A stretch of DNA of 64,000 nucleotides, taken from VGJW01 sp035285595 (GTDB lineage Bacteria > Cyanobacteriota > Sericytochromatia > S15B-MN24 > VGJW01). The notes under the pieces are model-generated. The model worked only from the letters and a program-made list of their open reading frames with translations, ran no database searches and had not been told where the DNA came from. Of this stretch, positions 51,841 through 61,589 are shown piece after piece (the first letter of the stretch is position 1; each line of letters starts with the position of its first letter). The stretch lies in assembly GCA_035285595.1 (NCBI GenBank), contig JAYKGV010000018.1:1-64000 (forward strand), in the 5' to 3' direction. A program made the position numbers and the translations under genes.

Positions 51841-52290
51841 GTGAAGGTCATTCTGACCAAGGACGTGAAGGGCGTCGGCAAGGCGGGCGAGACCGTCGAG
51901 GCCAACGACGGGTATGCCCGTAATTTCCTCTTTCCTCGTAAGCTGGCCGTCGAGGCCACGGAGGGTGCCCTGAAGCATCAGGCTGACCTCAAGAAGACCG
52001 AGTCGGTCAAGGCCGCGCGCCTGAAGGCTGCCGCGGAGGAGACGGCCAAGCGGCTCGAAGGCATCGAAATTCGCATCGAGGCCAAGGCGGGCAGTGAGCA
52101 CCGCCTCTATGGCGCAATCACAAGCAAGGAGATTGCCTCCGAACTCAAGGCCCAGACAGGCATCGAGGTCGACAAGCGCAAGCTCGAGCTTGAGGAACCC
52201 ATCAAGGCCCTCGGGCACTTCAAGCTCGTGGCGAAGCTGCATCCCGAGGTGACGGCCGCCGTGCGCGTGCACGTGGTGGCCGGTGCCTGA
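51841..52290 (+). CDS. rplI: Ribosomal protein L9
   Basis: 149 residues from GTG with GGAGGA eight bases upstream. MKVILTKDVKGVGKAGETV and NDGYARNFLFPRKLAVEAT are the L9 N-terminal signature. The long helix and the C-terminal domain (GSEHRLYGAITSKEIASEL) follow normally. Its 3' end overlaps the dnaB start by eight bases. rplI next to dnaB is a widespread bacterial arrangement. Confidence 0.98.
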   Translation: MKVILTKDVKGVGKAGETVEANDGYARNFLFPRKLAVEATEGALKHQADLKKTESVKAARLKAAAEETAKRLEGIEIRIEAKAGSEHRLYGAITSKEIASELKAQTGIEVDKRKLELEEPIKALGHFKLVAKLHPEVTAAVRVHVVAGA

Positions 52291-53683
52291 GGCGCGGCCC
52301 GGGTCAGCCGAACTGCGGGTTCCGCCCCACAACCTCGAGGCGGAACAAGCAGTCCTCGGGGCCATGTTGATCTCGCCTGACGCCGTATCCTCCGTCCTCG
52401 AGATTCTGGACGGCCAGGACCAGTTCTATCGGGACGGGCACCAGCGGGTCTTCGAGGCCATCCGGCACCTGATGGAGCGAAACCTGCCCGTCGATGTCCT
52501 ATCGGTGGCCGAAGTCCTGGAAACCCGTGGGCACCTAGAAGCAGTCGGCGGACATCTTTTCCTTGCCGATCTGTCCCAGGCGGTGGCCACCACAGCCAAT
52601 GCCGAATACTACGCACGCATCGTGGCCGACAAAGCCTTGCGCAGACAGCTCATCCGCGCCGGCGGCGAGGTCTCTGCGCTCGGCTTCGATGAGGAACAGG
52701 ACACGGGTCTGGTACTCGAGCAAGCCGAGCAGAAGGTGTTCGCCGTCGCCCAGCATCGGGCGGGCAAGGATACAGAGCATATCGAGCCCTCGTTGCTACG
52801 CGCTTACGATGCCATCGAGAAGCGCTTTGAGCAGAGTGGAATCATCACGGGCACCCACACGGGTTTCTACGATCTGAACCAGATCACAGCCGGCTTCCAG
52901 CCTGGAAATCTGATCATTCTGGGAGCGCGACCAGCCATGGGCAAAACCAGCTTCGCCCTGTCGGTGGCCAGACATGCCGCGGGCGGAGACCCGACCCAGA
53001 ACATCCTTGGCAAACCTGTCATGGTCTTCAGTCTCGAGATGTCCTCCGACGAGCTCAGCCAGCGCATGCTCTGCGGTGAAGCGAGGCTCAACAGTCAGAA
53101 CATCAAGAAGGGCATCGTCGCCGAGCACGAGTGGGCCCAGCTGGTCGAGGCCGTGAACCGCCTGATCGAGCTGCCACTCTACATCGACGACACGCCCTCC
53201 ATCTCCGTGCTCGAGGTCAAGAGCAAGTGTCGCAGGGTCATGGCGCGTAACAACATCGACCAGCTCGGGCTGATCGTCATCGATTACCTCCAGCTCATGG
53301 AAGGACGTGCGATGCGAGGCAGAAATTCCGACAATCGAGCGACCGAGGTCAGCTATATCTCGCGCGCCCTGAAGGAGCTGGCCCGCGAGCTGGAATGCCC
53401 GGTCGTGGCTCTCTCGCAGCTTTCGCGGGCTTCGGAACAGTCGAAGGACAAGAAGCCGATGCTCAGCCACCTGCGAGAGTCTGGTTCCATCGAGCAGGAC
53501 GCGGACCTCGTCATGTTCATCCACCGGGACGACTACTACAATCCCGAGACTTCCGAGCTCAAGAACCAAGCTGAGATCATCATCGCGAAAAATCGCCACG
53601 GACCCACGGGATCGGTCATGCTCTACTTCCACAAGGAGTTCACGATGTTCGACAATCTGCAGACGCCTGCAGGCGGATTCTGA
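52283..53683 (+). CDS. dnaB: Replicative DNA helicase
   Basis: 466 residues from GTG. N-terminal domain PPHNLEAEQAVLGAMLISPDAV, Walker A ARPAMGKTSFALS, FSLEMSSDELSQRML, Walker B LIVIDYLQLMEG, the H4 region EVSYISRALKELARELECPV, and DADLVMFIHRDDYYN. No intein insertion is seen. It unwinds DNA at the replication fork as a hexamer. Confidence 0.98.
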   Translation: MPEARPGSAELRVPPHNLEAEQAVLGAMLISPDAVSSVLEILDGQDQFYRDGHQRVFEAIRHLMERNLPVDVLSVAEVLETRGHLEAVGGHLFLADLSQAVATTANAEYYARIVADKALRRQLIRAGGEVSALGFDEEQDTGLVLEQAEQKVFAVAQHRAGKDTEHIEPSLLRAYDAIEKRFEQSGIITGTHTGFYDLNQITAGFQPGNLIILGARPAMGKTSFALSVARHAAGGDPTQNILGKPVMVFSLEMSSDELSQRMLCGEARLNSQNIKKGIVAEHEWAQLVEAVNRLIELPLYIDDTPSISVLEVKSKCRRVMARNNIDQLGLIVIDYLQLMEGRAMRGRNSDNRATEVSYISRALKELARELECPVVALSQLSRASEQSKDKKPMLSHLRESGSIEQDADLVMFIHRDDYYNPETSELKNQAEIIIAKNRHGPTGSVMLYFHKEFTMFDNLQTPAGGF

Positions 53684-53687
53684 ATCC

Positions 53688-54992
53688 ATGCCTGGACTTG
53701 TGGTGGTGGGAGCCCAGTGGGGCGACGAAGGCAAAGGCAAGATCACGGACCTCCTGGCCAGCAAGGCCGACCTTGTGGTTCGGTTTGCAGGAGGTGCAAA
53801 CGCCGGCCATACCTTGATCGTGGAGGGCAAGATCCACAAGCTTCACCTCATCCCGAGCGGCATCCTCCATGCCCGTGTGCGCAACCTCATCGGCCACGGC
53901 TGTGTCGTGGACCTTGAAGCTCTCGGCAACGAACTCGATGCCTTGGCAGCTCTGAACGTGGGTCATGAGCGTCTGGGCTTGTCCCCTCTGGCACATCTGG
54001 TGATGCCTTGGCATAAACGGCTTGATGCCCTGCAGGAAGCGCGTCGCGGCAAGGGGGCCATCGGCACGACAGGACGCGGCATCGGTCCCGCTTATGCTGA
54101 CAAGGCGGCTCGGACAGGTCTCAGGGCAGGGGACTTGCGTGCCCCTGACCGTCTGCGGGACAAGGTGCTGGAGGCTGCGTACGAGGCCAATCTCAAACTC
54201 ACCCGGCTTTTCGGCGACGATCCGCTTGATGCGGAGGAGATTGCCGCCCGGCTGGAAGGTTTGGCCAAGCGGTTTCGTCCCTTCCTCGCGGACGTGACGG
54301 ACGAAACCCATGCAGCGCTTGAGGCAGGCCGGAATGTGTTGTTCGAAGGGGCACAGGGAGCGTTGCTGGATCTGGACCTCGGGACGTGGCCCTTCGTGAC
54401 GAGCTCCCACGCCGTGGCCGCCGGGGCTTGCCTGGGCACGGGCGTCGGGCCTCGCGGGATCGGTAGGGTTCTTGGCATCACCAAGGCCTATGCCACGAGG
54501 GTGGGATCGGGTCCTTTCCCGTCCGAGCTTGACGATGCGATGGGAGAGGCCCTGCGGCAAGCCGGCGCCGAGTTCGGGACCACCACCGGGCGTCCTCGGC
54601 GATGCGGCTGGCTGGACTTGGTGGCTCTGCGCCACGCGGTGAGGATCAACGGTTTGGACAGCCTTGCCCTTACGAAGCTGGATGTCCTGGACGGTCTTGA
54701 GCGCATCGGCCTTGTCACCGGCTACGCCTATCCCGACGGTCGGGTCGGGGGATTCCCGGCGGATCCAGCGGAACTAGGTGAGGTCCGCCCGGTTCTCGAG
54801 TGGCTGCCCGGGTGGAAGACCTCCACTTCAGCGGCCCGCACCGTGGCCGAGCTACCAGAGGCGGCACAGGGATATCTGGCGGAGGTCTCAACCCGTGTTG
54901 GGGTTCCCATCACCTTGGTGGGCGTCGGCGGCGGACGGGAACAGACCCTGATGGGCGAAGACCCGTTCACCGGCACCGGGGCCCTCGCCTGA
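53688..54992 (+). CDS. purA: Adenylosuccinate synthetase
   Basis: 434 residues. GAQWGDEGKGKITDLL is the GTP P-loop, GGANAGHT the IMP-binding loop, TTGRGIGPAYADKAARTG a family signature, and TKLDVLDGLERI the guanine-binding part. Converts IMP and aspartate to adenylosuccinate in AMP synthesis. Four bases after dnaB; its stop overlaps the plsC start (TGATG). Confidence 0.98.
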   Translation: MPGLVVVGAQWGDEGKGKITDLLASKADLVVRFAGGANAGHTLIVEGKIHKLHLIPSGILHARVRNLIGHGCVVDLEALGNELDALAALNVGHERLGLSPLAHLVMPWHKRLDALQEARRGKGAIGTTGRGIGPAYADKAARTGLRAGDLRAPDRLRDKVLEAAYEANLKLTRLFGDDPLDAEEIAARLEGLAKRFRPFLADVTDETHAALEAGRNVLFEGAQGALLDLDLGTWPFVTSSHAVAAGACLGTGVGPRGIGRVLGITKAYATRVGSGPFPSELDDAMGEALRQAGAEFGTTTGRPRRCGWLDLVALRHAVRINGLDSLALTKLDVLDGLERIGLVTGYAYPDGRVGGFPADPAELGEVRPVLEWLPGWKTSTSAARTVAELPEAAQGYLAEVSTRVGVPITLVGVGGGREQTLMGEDPFTGTGALA

Positions 54993-55768
54993 TGGGAGTG
55001 GCTCAGGCCGCTGCACTCTCCACGACCGCCGTAGCGGAGTTCGGCCGCGTATGGCTAGGGGCCCTCGGGCATCGGGACCGGCGCGCGTGGCTGGAAACCC
55101 AGCCACAGGTGGTCTTCCCACGTCTGCTCAGGGCCGCGGGGGTGAGACTCGAGACGAGCGGCCTCGAGCACGTCCCGGACGGACCGTTCCTCTTGGCACC
55201 CAATCATCAAGGCAATCTGGATATCCCCGCCATCGTGGCGGCTCTGCCCGACCACTTGCCCCGCTTCGTATTCAAGCAGGAACTGCTTCGCATCCCGGTC
55301 TTCGGTCAGCTACAGACGTGGTACGGCAACATTCCCATCGACCGTTCGAACCGAGATCAGGCCGTACGACAAATCAGGGCTGGCCTCGACCAGGTGAAGG
55401 GCAAGCAATATCTGGCCCTCTTTCCTGAAGGAACCCGGACCAAATCAGGAATCGTGGGGCCCGCCAAACGAGGAGTGTTCCACTTCGCCCGTGAAACGGG
55501 CCTGCCGATTCTGCCGGCAGCCGTAGCCGGCTCCTTTGCGCGGTTTCCGCAGGACCGACTGGGCGAGGTCAATGCCGGGCCTCTGAAGATATCCTTCCTG
55601 GCTCCTTTGCTCCCGGACTCTTATGCGAGCGAAGAAGACCCGGTCGGTCAGATGGCAGCGACCTGGCAAGACCGGGTGGTCGACAAGGTCCGGGAGCTGG
55701 AGTTGGCGCTTGGGTCCATGGGATCGGCGCTGGCTTGGGCAAGCCATCCCGTCGGCCAAGGAACGTGA
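54992..55768 (+). CDS. plsC: 1-acyl-sn-glycerol-3-phosphate acyltransferase
   Basis: 258 residues from an ATG overlapping the purA stop. Acyltransferase motifs: block I NHQGNLDIPAI (NHxxxxD variant), block II YGNIPIDRSNRDQA, block III FPEGTRTKSG and block IV LPILPAAVAGS. No strong membrane helix. It makes phosphatidic acid from lysophosphatidate, or is a related acyltransferase. Its stop overlaps a GTG of hflX. Confidence 0.92.
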   Translation: MGVAQAAALSTTAVAEFGRVWLGALGHRDRRAWLETQPQVVFPRLLRAAGVRLETSGLEHVPDGPFLLAPNHQGNLDIPAIVAALPDHLPRFVFKQELLRIPVFGQLQTWYGNIPIDRSNRDQAVRQIRAGLDQVKGKQYLALFPEGTRTKSGIVGPAKRGVFHFARETGLPILPAAVAGSFARFPQDRLGEVNAGPLKISFLAPLLPDSYASEEDPVGQMAATWQDRVVDKVRELELALGSMGSALAWASHPVGQGT

Positions 55769-55770
55769 CC

Positions 55771-57105
55771 GTGGGCAGGAAAAAGCGCGACACACGTCAA
55801 GACTTCTTCGAGACGGCCGAAGTCCGTCCCCGATGCCTTCTTATTGGTGTGCAGGGGAGGGGCCAGGAGCGAGCTGAGGTGGAGGAGCATCTCGACGAAA
55901 TGGCGCAGCTGGCCGGCACGGACGGCATGGACGTCGTCGGTCGTGTCATCCAGGCTCGGGCCAAGCCCGATCCGGCAACTTTTCTTGGTAGTGGAAAGGT
56001 AGATGAAGTCACGACATTGGCCGAGACCGAAAGGGCGGATTGGCTCTTGTTCGATGACGAGTTGACCCCGGGCCAGCAACGGAATCTCGAGAAGCAGACC
56101 AAGATCAAGGTCATGGATCGGACGGGGCTGATCCTGGACATTTTCGCCATGCGTGCGCGTACCCGCGAGGCAAGGACACAGGTCGAGTTGGCCCAGCACG
56201 AATACATGCTGCCCAGATTGACCGGCCTGTGGACGCACTTCACCCGGCAAAAAGGCGGCACGCGCACCCGCGGTGGCGAGGGTGAAAGCCAGCTGGAGAT
56301 CGATCGTCGGATCGTCAAGGCGCGCATCGCAGCTCTCAAGCGCGAGCTGGGACGCATCGGCAAGCAAGCTGAAACAAGACTCAGAGGTCACGACGGATTT
56401 TTCCGAGTGGCTTTGGTCGGCTACACCAACGCCGGAAAGTCTTCTCTGCTCAATGCGGTCACACGGGCCGGAGTCCTGGCCGAAGACAAGCTGTTCGCAA
56501 CTCTTGACGCCACCACCCGTCGGTGGTCTCTCGGAACGGGGCGCGACGCTCTGCTGACCGATACCGTCGGATTCATACGAAAGTTACCTCACCAGCTTGT
56601 GGCCAGCTTCAGGTCCACGTTGGCTGAAGCCGCCGAGGCGGACTTACTCTTGCATGTGGTCGACCTTTCCCATCCTGCCTGGGCCGAACACATGAGCGAG
56701 ACCCGGACGGTGCTCGAAGAGATTGGGGCAGGGGACCGACCTGAGATCGTGATCCTGAACAAGGTGGACAGGCCCGAAGCACAGGCTCGGCTCGAAAAGG
56801 CCCGGGAGGATGAGCCGGGTAGCCTCGCGGTCTCGGCCGCCACCGGTATGGGCCTGAAGGAGCTTCGTGCCGTGGTCGAGGCACAGGTAGCGGGTCCGCC
56901 GCGGGAGGCCATCGTCGACTTGGCGGCCGAAGATCGCGACCGGCTGTCCCACATCTATCGGCGGGTGCGCGTCGTCAAGGTCGAAGATGGGCCTGACGGG
57001 GGGCTACGCGTAACGGTCCACGGACCGCCGGGCGAGTTGGCGACCTTGGGTGCCCCCGTCTCGGAAGCGGGGGTGGCGGGCTACCCCGAAGGACAGCAGG
57101 GCTAG
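55771..57105 (+). CDS. hflX: HflX-family ribosome-associated GTPase
   Basis: 444 residues from the GTG at 55771 (AAGGA eight bases upstream); the GTG at 55765, overlapping the plsC stop, is an alternative. The N-terminal nucleotide-binding domain has KPDPATFLGSGKVDE and FDDELTPGQQRNLE. The linker GGTRTRGGEGESQLEIDRR is typical. GTPase: G1 GYTNAGKSS, G3 DTVGFIRKLPH, G4 NKVD. HflX splits stalled 70S ribosomes under stress. Its end overlaps convergent nadB by four bases. Confidence 0.96.
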   Translation: MGRKKRDTRQDFFETAEVRPRCLLIGVQGRGQERAEVEEHLDEMAQLAGTDGMDVVGRVIQARAKPDPATFLGSGKVDEVTTLAETERADWLLFDDELTPGQQRNLEKQTKIKVMDRTGLILDIFAMRARTREARTQVELAQHEYMLPRLTGLWTHFTRQKGGTRTRGGEGESQLEIDRRIVKARIAALKRELGRIGKQAETRLRGHDGFFRVALVGYTNAGKSSLLNAVTRAGVLAEDKLFATLDATTRRWSLGTGRDALLTDTVGFIRKLPHQLVASFRSTLAEAAEADLLLHVVDLSHPAWAEHMSETRTVLEEIGAGDRPEIVILNKVDRPEAQARLEKAREDEPGSLAVSAATGMGLKELRAVVEAQVAGPPREAIVDLAAEDRDRLSHIYRRVRVVKVEDGPDGGLRVTVHGPPGELATLGAPVSEAGVAGYPEGQQG

Positions 57106-58679
57106 CCGTCCTCGCGAAAGTGGCAACCGAGACTGTACCGTGCCTTCAAAGCGGCTCGTGCGACCAGTCGGGCCGCACGGACTCCGTGGCGCAAGCCAAC
57201 GAGTGCGTCGCTCATGGAGCCCTTGGCGTAAAAGGCCGAAACCTCTTCGTCCAGTGCAGCCAGAATACGGCCTGCCCGCACCAGGCGCTTCTCGTTGCGC
57301 ACGAGGCCGACGTAGTTCCACATCGTATGCTGCAAGGTATTCCAGTCCTGAGCCACCAAGGCGGGATCGACGGGTTCGTGTTCGTGACGCCAAGGTGCCA
57401 CCGGAGGATCCTCGACCGCCCCTGAGGCGCCCGTCTCGGCCGCAGCCTTACCGGCGCGCGTACCCCAGACGAGCCCCTCAAGGAGACTGGTCGAGGCAAG
57501 GCGGTTGGCCCCGTGCACACCTGTGCAGCTCACTTCCCCCACTGCCCTGAGGCCGCGTAGGGAAGTCTGGCCCTCGTGATCCACGGCAATGCCACCGCAA
57601 CTGTAATGCGCAGCAGGAACCACCGGCACGGGCTCCCTCGACAAATCGAGCCCCGCCCTGTCGCACATGGCGCACAAGTCGGGAAAATGCTCGCGGACCC
57701 ACGACTCGCCACGATGGGAGATGTCCAACCAGACATGGGGCGAGCCGGTTTCCAACATGACCTGATGAATCGCCCGGGCCACTACATCCCGGGGAGCGAG
57801 GGTGCCATCGTGATGAAAACGTTCCATGAAAGGTTGCAGGTCAGGGTCGAGCAAACGGGCCCCCTCACCGCGCAGCGCCTCGGACAGGAGGAAGCGTCCG
57901 GAAGGATGGTAGAGGGCAGTCGGATGGAACTGGATGAAGGGAAGATTGATGAGGCGAGCCCCCGCTCGATTGGCCATGGCCAAGCCGTCGCCACGTGCAC
58001 CGGGCGGATTCGTCGTGTGAAGATACAGGCGTCCGAGGCCTCCCGTAGCCAGAATCACCTCTCGGGCGCGAACCGGCTCGACGCGCCCCGTCACCTCACC
58101 TAGTACGTATGCTCCCAGACAACGAGGTTCACCGTGCAGCAAAGCAGGCACACGCGCGTGATGATCGGTCGTCAGGAGGTCCACCACGGTATGGCGAGTC
58201 AACACCTGAATTCGGGGATGCTGGGCCAACGTACGAGTCATCGGCTCCTCGATCGCCCGGCCCGTATGGTCCTTGCGATGGAGGATGCGTGGAGCACTAT
58301 GCGCGGCTTCCTGCACCAAGTGGTAAGACGCACCGTCGCGATCGAAAGGTACCCCCACCCGATCGATGAGTACGTCCCGGACAAGACGGGGCCCCTCCTC
58401 TGCAAGCAGGCGAGCGGCCGACTCGAGAACCAGCCCGCCTCCAGCCGCCAGGATATCGGCCAGTAGTGCATCTGGAGAGTCGTGCAAACCTCTGTAGATG
58501 ATTCCGCCTTGGGCATACCACGTGTTGGACTCTTCGGCCGTCGACTCCTTGGTCAACACCAGAACCTCGGCACCGGCGTCTGCCGCTGCCAGCGCGGCCG
58601 CAGAACCTGCGATGCCGGAGCCGATGACGAGGACATCGACTGCTGCAGGCAACCCTTCTCCACCTGGGTCGATGGACAT
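57102..58679 (-). CDS. nadB: L-aspartate oxidase
   Basis: 525 residues. FAD loop VIGSGIAGSAAALAAADAG, LTKESTAEESNTWYAQGGI, FIQFHPTALYHP, AAHYSCGGIAVD and HGANRLASTSLLEGLVWG all match NadB of the succinate dehydrogenase flavoprotein family. Oxidises aspartate to iminoaspartate for NAD synthesis. Starts two bases after the nadA stop; no nadC follows, as hflX converges here. Confidence 0.97.
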   Translation of the reverse strand: MSIDPGGEGLPAAVDVLVIGSGIAGSAAALAAADAGAEVLVLTKESTAEESNTWYAQGGIIYRGLHDSPDALLADILAAGGGLVLESAARLLAEEGPRLVRDVLIDRVGVPFDRDGASYHLVQEAAHSAPRILHRKDHTGRAIEEPMTRTLAQHPRIQVLTRHTVVDLLTTDHHARVPALLHGEPRCLGAYVLGEVTGRVEPVRAREVILATGGLGRLYLHTTNPPGARGDGLAMANRAGARLINLPFIQFHPTALYHPSGRFLLSEALRGEGARLLDPDLQPFMERFHHDGTLAPRDVVARAIHQVMLETGSPHVWLDISHRGESWVREHFPDLCAMCDRAGLDLSREPVPVVPAAHYSCGGIAVDHEGQTSLRGLRAVGEVSCTGVHGANRLASTSLLEGLVWGTRAGKAAAETGASGAVEDPPVAPWRHEHEPVDPALVAQDWNTLQHTMWNYVGLVRNEKRLVRAGRILAALDEEVSAFYAKGSMSDALVGLRHGVRAARLVARAALKARYSLGCHFREDG

Positions 58680-58681
58680 GG

Positions 58682-59728
58682 TCAGCAGGTTTCCTCGCCT
58701 CGAGGCCGTCGGTCCGTGAGGCGGTGGGCAGGGACAGCTGTGGCCAACCGCTGGCGGATCTCCTCCAGAGTCAGTGGTGTCACGTCCAACGAGGGGTCGA
58801 GCATGCGTCGAATCGAGAGCTTTGCCTGACTGGCCACCGGTTCGGGCACATCGACCTCGGGAGCAAGATGGAGAAGCGCCTCATGCAATTTCTCAAGTGT
58901 CTGCACCCGCATGAAGGGGCACTCGTTACAGGCACATTGGTTATTGGGCGGGGCTGGTACAAAAACCTTGTGCGGTGCCCGTTTTTGCATCTGGTGCAAG
59001 ATCCCGGCTTCCGTGACCACGATGAAGGTCCTTGCAGGATGGCTGACGGCCGTCTCAAGCAGGCGACTGGTCGACCCGATCACATCGGCGTGGGCAAGAA
59101 CGGCCTCTTCGCATTCGGGATGGGCAAGGACCACGGCGTCAGGATGCCGGCCCTTGAGTTCGACAAGCTTGCGCTCGGAGAAGACCTCGTGGACGTGGCA
59201 GGCTCCTGGCCACGGAATCAAGGTGCGCCCCGTATGCTTTGCCACGTGAGCTGCCAGATGCCTGTCCGGCGCAAAGAGGACGGGACCGTCGCCCGGCAGT
59301 CGCGACACGATGTCGATGGCATTGGAGGACGTGCAGATCACGTCCGACAAGGCCTTCACCTGCGCAGAACAGTTGATGTAGCTGACGGCCAAGACACCAG
59401 GGTGCTCGAGACGCCAAGCGGCAAAGGCCTCCGCGGGACACGAATCGGAGAGACTGCATCCGGCGTCGAGGTCCGGCATCAGGACCTTCTTGGTGGGATT
59501 GAGAATCTTGGCCGTCTCGGCCATGAAATGGACACCGCAGAAGACGATGACCTCGGCATTCGTACCTGCCGCCTGTTGGGACAATCCCAGGCTATCCCCC
59601 AGGAAATCCGCCACATCCTGAATGTCCGGGTCTTGATAATAATGGGCGAGGACGATGGCGCGTCGCTCGGACTTGAGTCGGTCAATCTCCTCGAAGGGGT
59701 CGACGGCCATATTCAAAGGCGAGATCAT
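58682..59728 (-). CDS. nadA: Quinolinate synthase
   Basis: 348 residues from the ATG at 59728 (GGAG eight bases upstream). Three pseudo-repeats with one [4Fe-4S] cysteine each: VSYINCSAQVKALSD, the central HPGVLAV/PWPGACHVHE region, and CACNECPFMR near the end. LAHYYQDPDIQDVADFLGDS and VFCGVHFMAETAKIL are strong family signatures. It condenses iminoaspartate with dihydroxyacetone phosphate. Coupled to nadB. Confidence 0.97.
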   Translation of the reverse strand: MISPLNMAVDPFEEIDRLKSERRAIVLAHYYQDPDIQDVADFLGDSLGLSQQAAGTNAEVIVFCGVHFMAETAKILNPTKKVLMPDLDAGCSLSDSCPAEAFAAWRLEHPGVLAVSYINCSAQVKALSDVICTSSNAIDIVSRLPGDGPVLFAPDRHLAAHVAKHTGRTLIPWPGACHVHEVFSERKLVELKGRHPDAVVLAHPECEEAVLAHADVIGSTSRLLETAVSHPARTFIVVTEAGILHQMQKRAPHKVFVPAPPNNQCACNECPFMRVQTLEKLHEALLHLAPEVDVPEPVASQAKLSIRRMLDPSLDVTPLTLEEIRQRLATAVPAHRLTDRRPRGEETC

Positions 59729-59793
59729 GCATGGACTCCTCGGGCCATGGTACTCCACATTAAAGGCCCCTCGGCACGAAAGGTCCTGCCGAC

Positions 59794-60462
59794 TTGCTAT
59801 CCGAACCTGAAGCCTGGGTCCTGCAGGAAGTATGCCTCCCTATTACCGAGCGTGCTCCTGTGACGGACCAGCTCGTTCAATGGCGACTCCTGACCGAATT
59901 GCGCCAAGTAGACCGCTACGGCGGACTTGGAGGACTGTTCCTGCGCACGGGCGTGCTGTGGACCTTGTCGCCCGAGTGGATGTTGGCGACCCAGGTGGCG
60001 GCCATTCCCAATCAAGTGGCACCTGGCCAATGGGAGCAGGAATATCGAGCCGAAATCGAACCCAACCAGATGGGCCGATGGGGAGATTGGGTGTGGAACG
60101 ATCGTCACCGGCTGGAGTGGCGACACAGAATCGTGGCGGGCGAGCAGATTTGGCATTACCGCAATCAACTGAGATTGATGTATGCACCGGATGGTGTCGA
60201 CAGGATGCCCTTCGCGTGGCTCGAACCGATCTTCGATGCCGATCCGACGGGCTTTGCGGCGGGCCACCTTGGCGTGGCTCAAGTCCGCAGCCAAGCCGGA
60301 ATTTCACGCAGACTCGGCAAGGCCGGAAGGCTCGATTTCGGCCTGATGGTCCGCAGCCAGTTTCGCCAGTCGAACTGGGCCCACGACCCTGTCCTGAATC
60401 TGGCTCTCCTGTATGTGCCCCGCGGGCAGCCCCTCGGGGCAGACGGTCCAGCCCCTTCCTGA
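59794..60462 (+). CDS. DUF2490-like barrel protein, no visible signal peptide
   Basis: About 222 residues from a TTG. The body has aromatic/Arg-rich alternating strands typical of DUF2490 outer-membrane proteins: LVQWRLLTELRQVDRYGGLG, VWNDRHRLEWRHRIVAG, and HYRNQLRLMYAP. The usual Sec signal is missing and I find none in other frames upstream, so it may be N-terminally truncated, use a non-standard start, or be decaying. The first residues (EPEAWVLQEVCLPITE) already resemble the mature start of the family. Confidence 0.6.
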   Translation: MLSEPEAWVLQEVCLPITERAPVTDQLVQWRLLTELRQVDRYGGLGGLFLRTGVLWTLSPEWMLATQVAAIPNQVAPGQWEQEYRAEIEPNQMGRWGDWVWNDRHRLEWRHRIVAGEQIWHYRNQLRLMYAPDGVDRMPFAWLEPIFDADPTGFAAGHLGVAQVRSQAGISRRLGKAGRLDFGLMVRSQFRQSNWAHDPVLNLALLYVPRGQPLGADGPAPS

Positions 60463-60467
60463 TCGCG

Positions 60468-60505
60468 AAGGGCCCCTCGTCCCCACTTCAAGGGGAAAGG
60501 GGCCT
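60468..60505. terminator. Hairpin between convergent genes
   Basis: AAGGGCCCC (60468-60476) pairs with GGGGCCT (60499-60505) with one bulge, and CCCC (60481-60484) with GGGG (60492-60495) forms the upper stem. It lies between the DUF2490-like stop and the peroxidase stop, so it can serve both. Confidence 0.65.
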
Positions 60506-60519
60506 CGTCACGCGGAACG

Positions 60520-61554
60520 TCAGTTAGCGGGATGAGGAGTGTCCGCTCCGGAGGTCGGAAGCTGGGGAATCCGCCGGGACTGAGCCGGCAGTTCACCATC
60601 CAGTGACTTCAGGAAGGCCACGATGACCTTGCGATCTTCCGCGCCAAGCTCGAGGCCAAGCTGGGTCTTGCCCATGATGGCGACTGCCTCGTCCAAGGAC
60701 CACACCTTGCCATCATGGAAGTAAGGGTAGGTCTTCGAGATATTCCGCAAGGACGGTACCTTGAAGACATACTTGTCAGCTTCGTCCTTGGTGACCTCGT
60801 ATCGGCCCAGGTCAGCCTGATGCTTGTAGGGAGATACGAGGCCGAACTTCATATACATGCTGCCTCCTACACCCTCGCCGTTGTGACAGGTGACGCAGCC
60901 CTTGTCCATGAAGGCCTTCAGTCCCTTCTTCTCGGTAGCCGACAAGGCGTCTTTGCGGCCGCGAAGGTAGTCATCGAAGCGACTGGGAGTCACGAGGGTC
61001 TTCTCGAACTCGCCGATGGCCTCGGCAATGTTTTGATAGCTGACGCCCGAGCCCGGGAAAGCCGCATTGAACTCACGCCGGTATCCCGGAATGCTGCGGA
61101 CGACCTTGACGGCCTCGGCTTCGCTCGAAAGCGCCATCTCCCCGGGATTCAGGATAGGTCCCTTGGCTTGCTCCGTCAGATCCTTGGCTCGCCCGTCCCA
61201 GAACTGCGCGAGGTGCAGGCCGGCGTTAAGGGTCGTAGGAGCATTGCGCCCACCAACCTGAGCCTTGTGCCCCAAGGATGTCTCACGATTGTCTACCCCG
61301 CCGCTGGCCAGATTGTGGCAGGAGGCACAACTGATGGTTCCGCTCTTCGAGAGACGGGGATCGTGATACAACATCCGGCCGAGTTCGACCTTGACGGCGG
61401 CGGCCGGAGCGGGCTTTGCCAAGGGCTTGAAGGCGGCGCGCGCCCGAGCCTGGAGGCCATCCCCGGCCGCGACCGCCCTTGTCGCCAAGCCCACGCTGGA
61501 GGCCACCACGGCCACGGGCAGGATGAGGGCCCCGAACTTCAAGACTGGCTGCAC
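60520..61554 (-). CDS. Di-heme cytochrome c peroxidase (MauG/CcpA family)
   Basis: 344 residues from the GTG at 61554 (AGAGGT six bases upstream). Sec signal with LPVAVVASSVGLATRAVAA. Two c-type heme sites: CASCH and CVTCH, spaced as in bacterial peroxidases. LGRMLYHDPRLSKSGTISCASCH and NAPTTLNAGLHLAQFWDGRAKDL are signature regions (partly shown), as is VPSLRNISKTYPYFHDG. A periplasmic enzyme reducing H2O2, or a MauG-like oxidase. Implies cytochrome c maturation. Confidence 0.93.
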   Translation of the reverse strand: MQPVLKFGALILPVAVVASSVGLATRAVAAGDGLQARARAAFKPLAKPAPAAAVKVELGRMLYHDPRLSKSGTISCASCHNLASGGVDNRETSLGHKAQVGGRNAPTTLNAGLHLAQFWDGRAKDLTEQAKGPILNPGEMALSSEAEAVKVVRSIPGYRREFNAAFPGSGVSYQNIAEAIGEFEKTLVTPSRFDDYLRGRKDALSATEKKGLKAFMDKGCVTCHNGEGVGGSMYMKFGLVSPYKHQADLGRYEVTKDEADKYVFKVPSLRNISKTYPYFHDGKVWSLDEAVAIMGKTQLGLELGAEDRKVIVAFLKSLDGELPAQSRRIPQLPTSGADTPHPAN

Positions 61555-61589
61555 GGAACTACCTCTGGAACGATGAAAGGACGTAGTAA

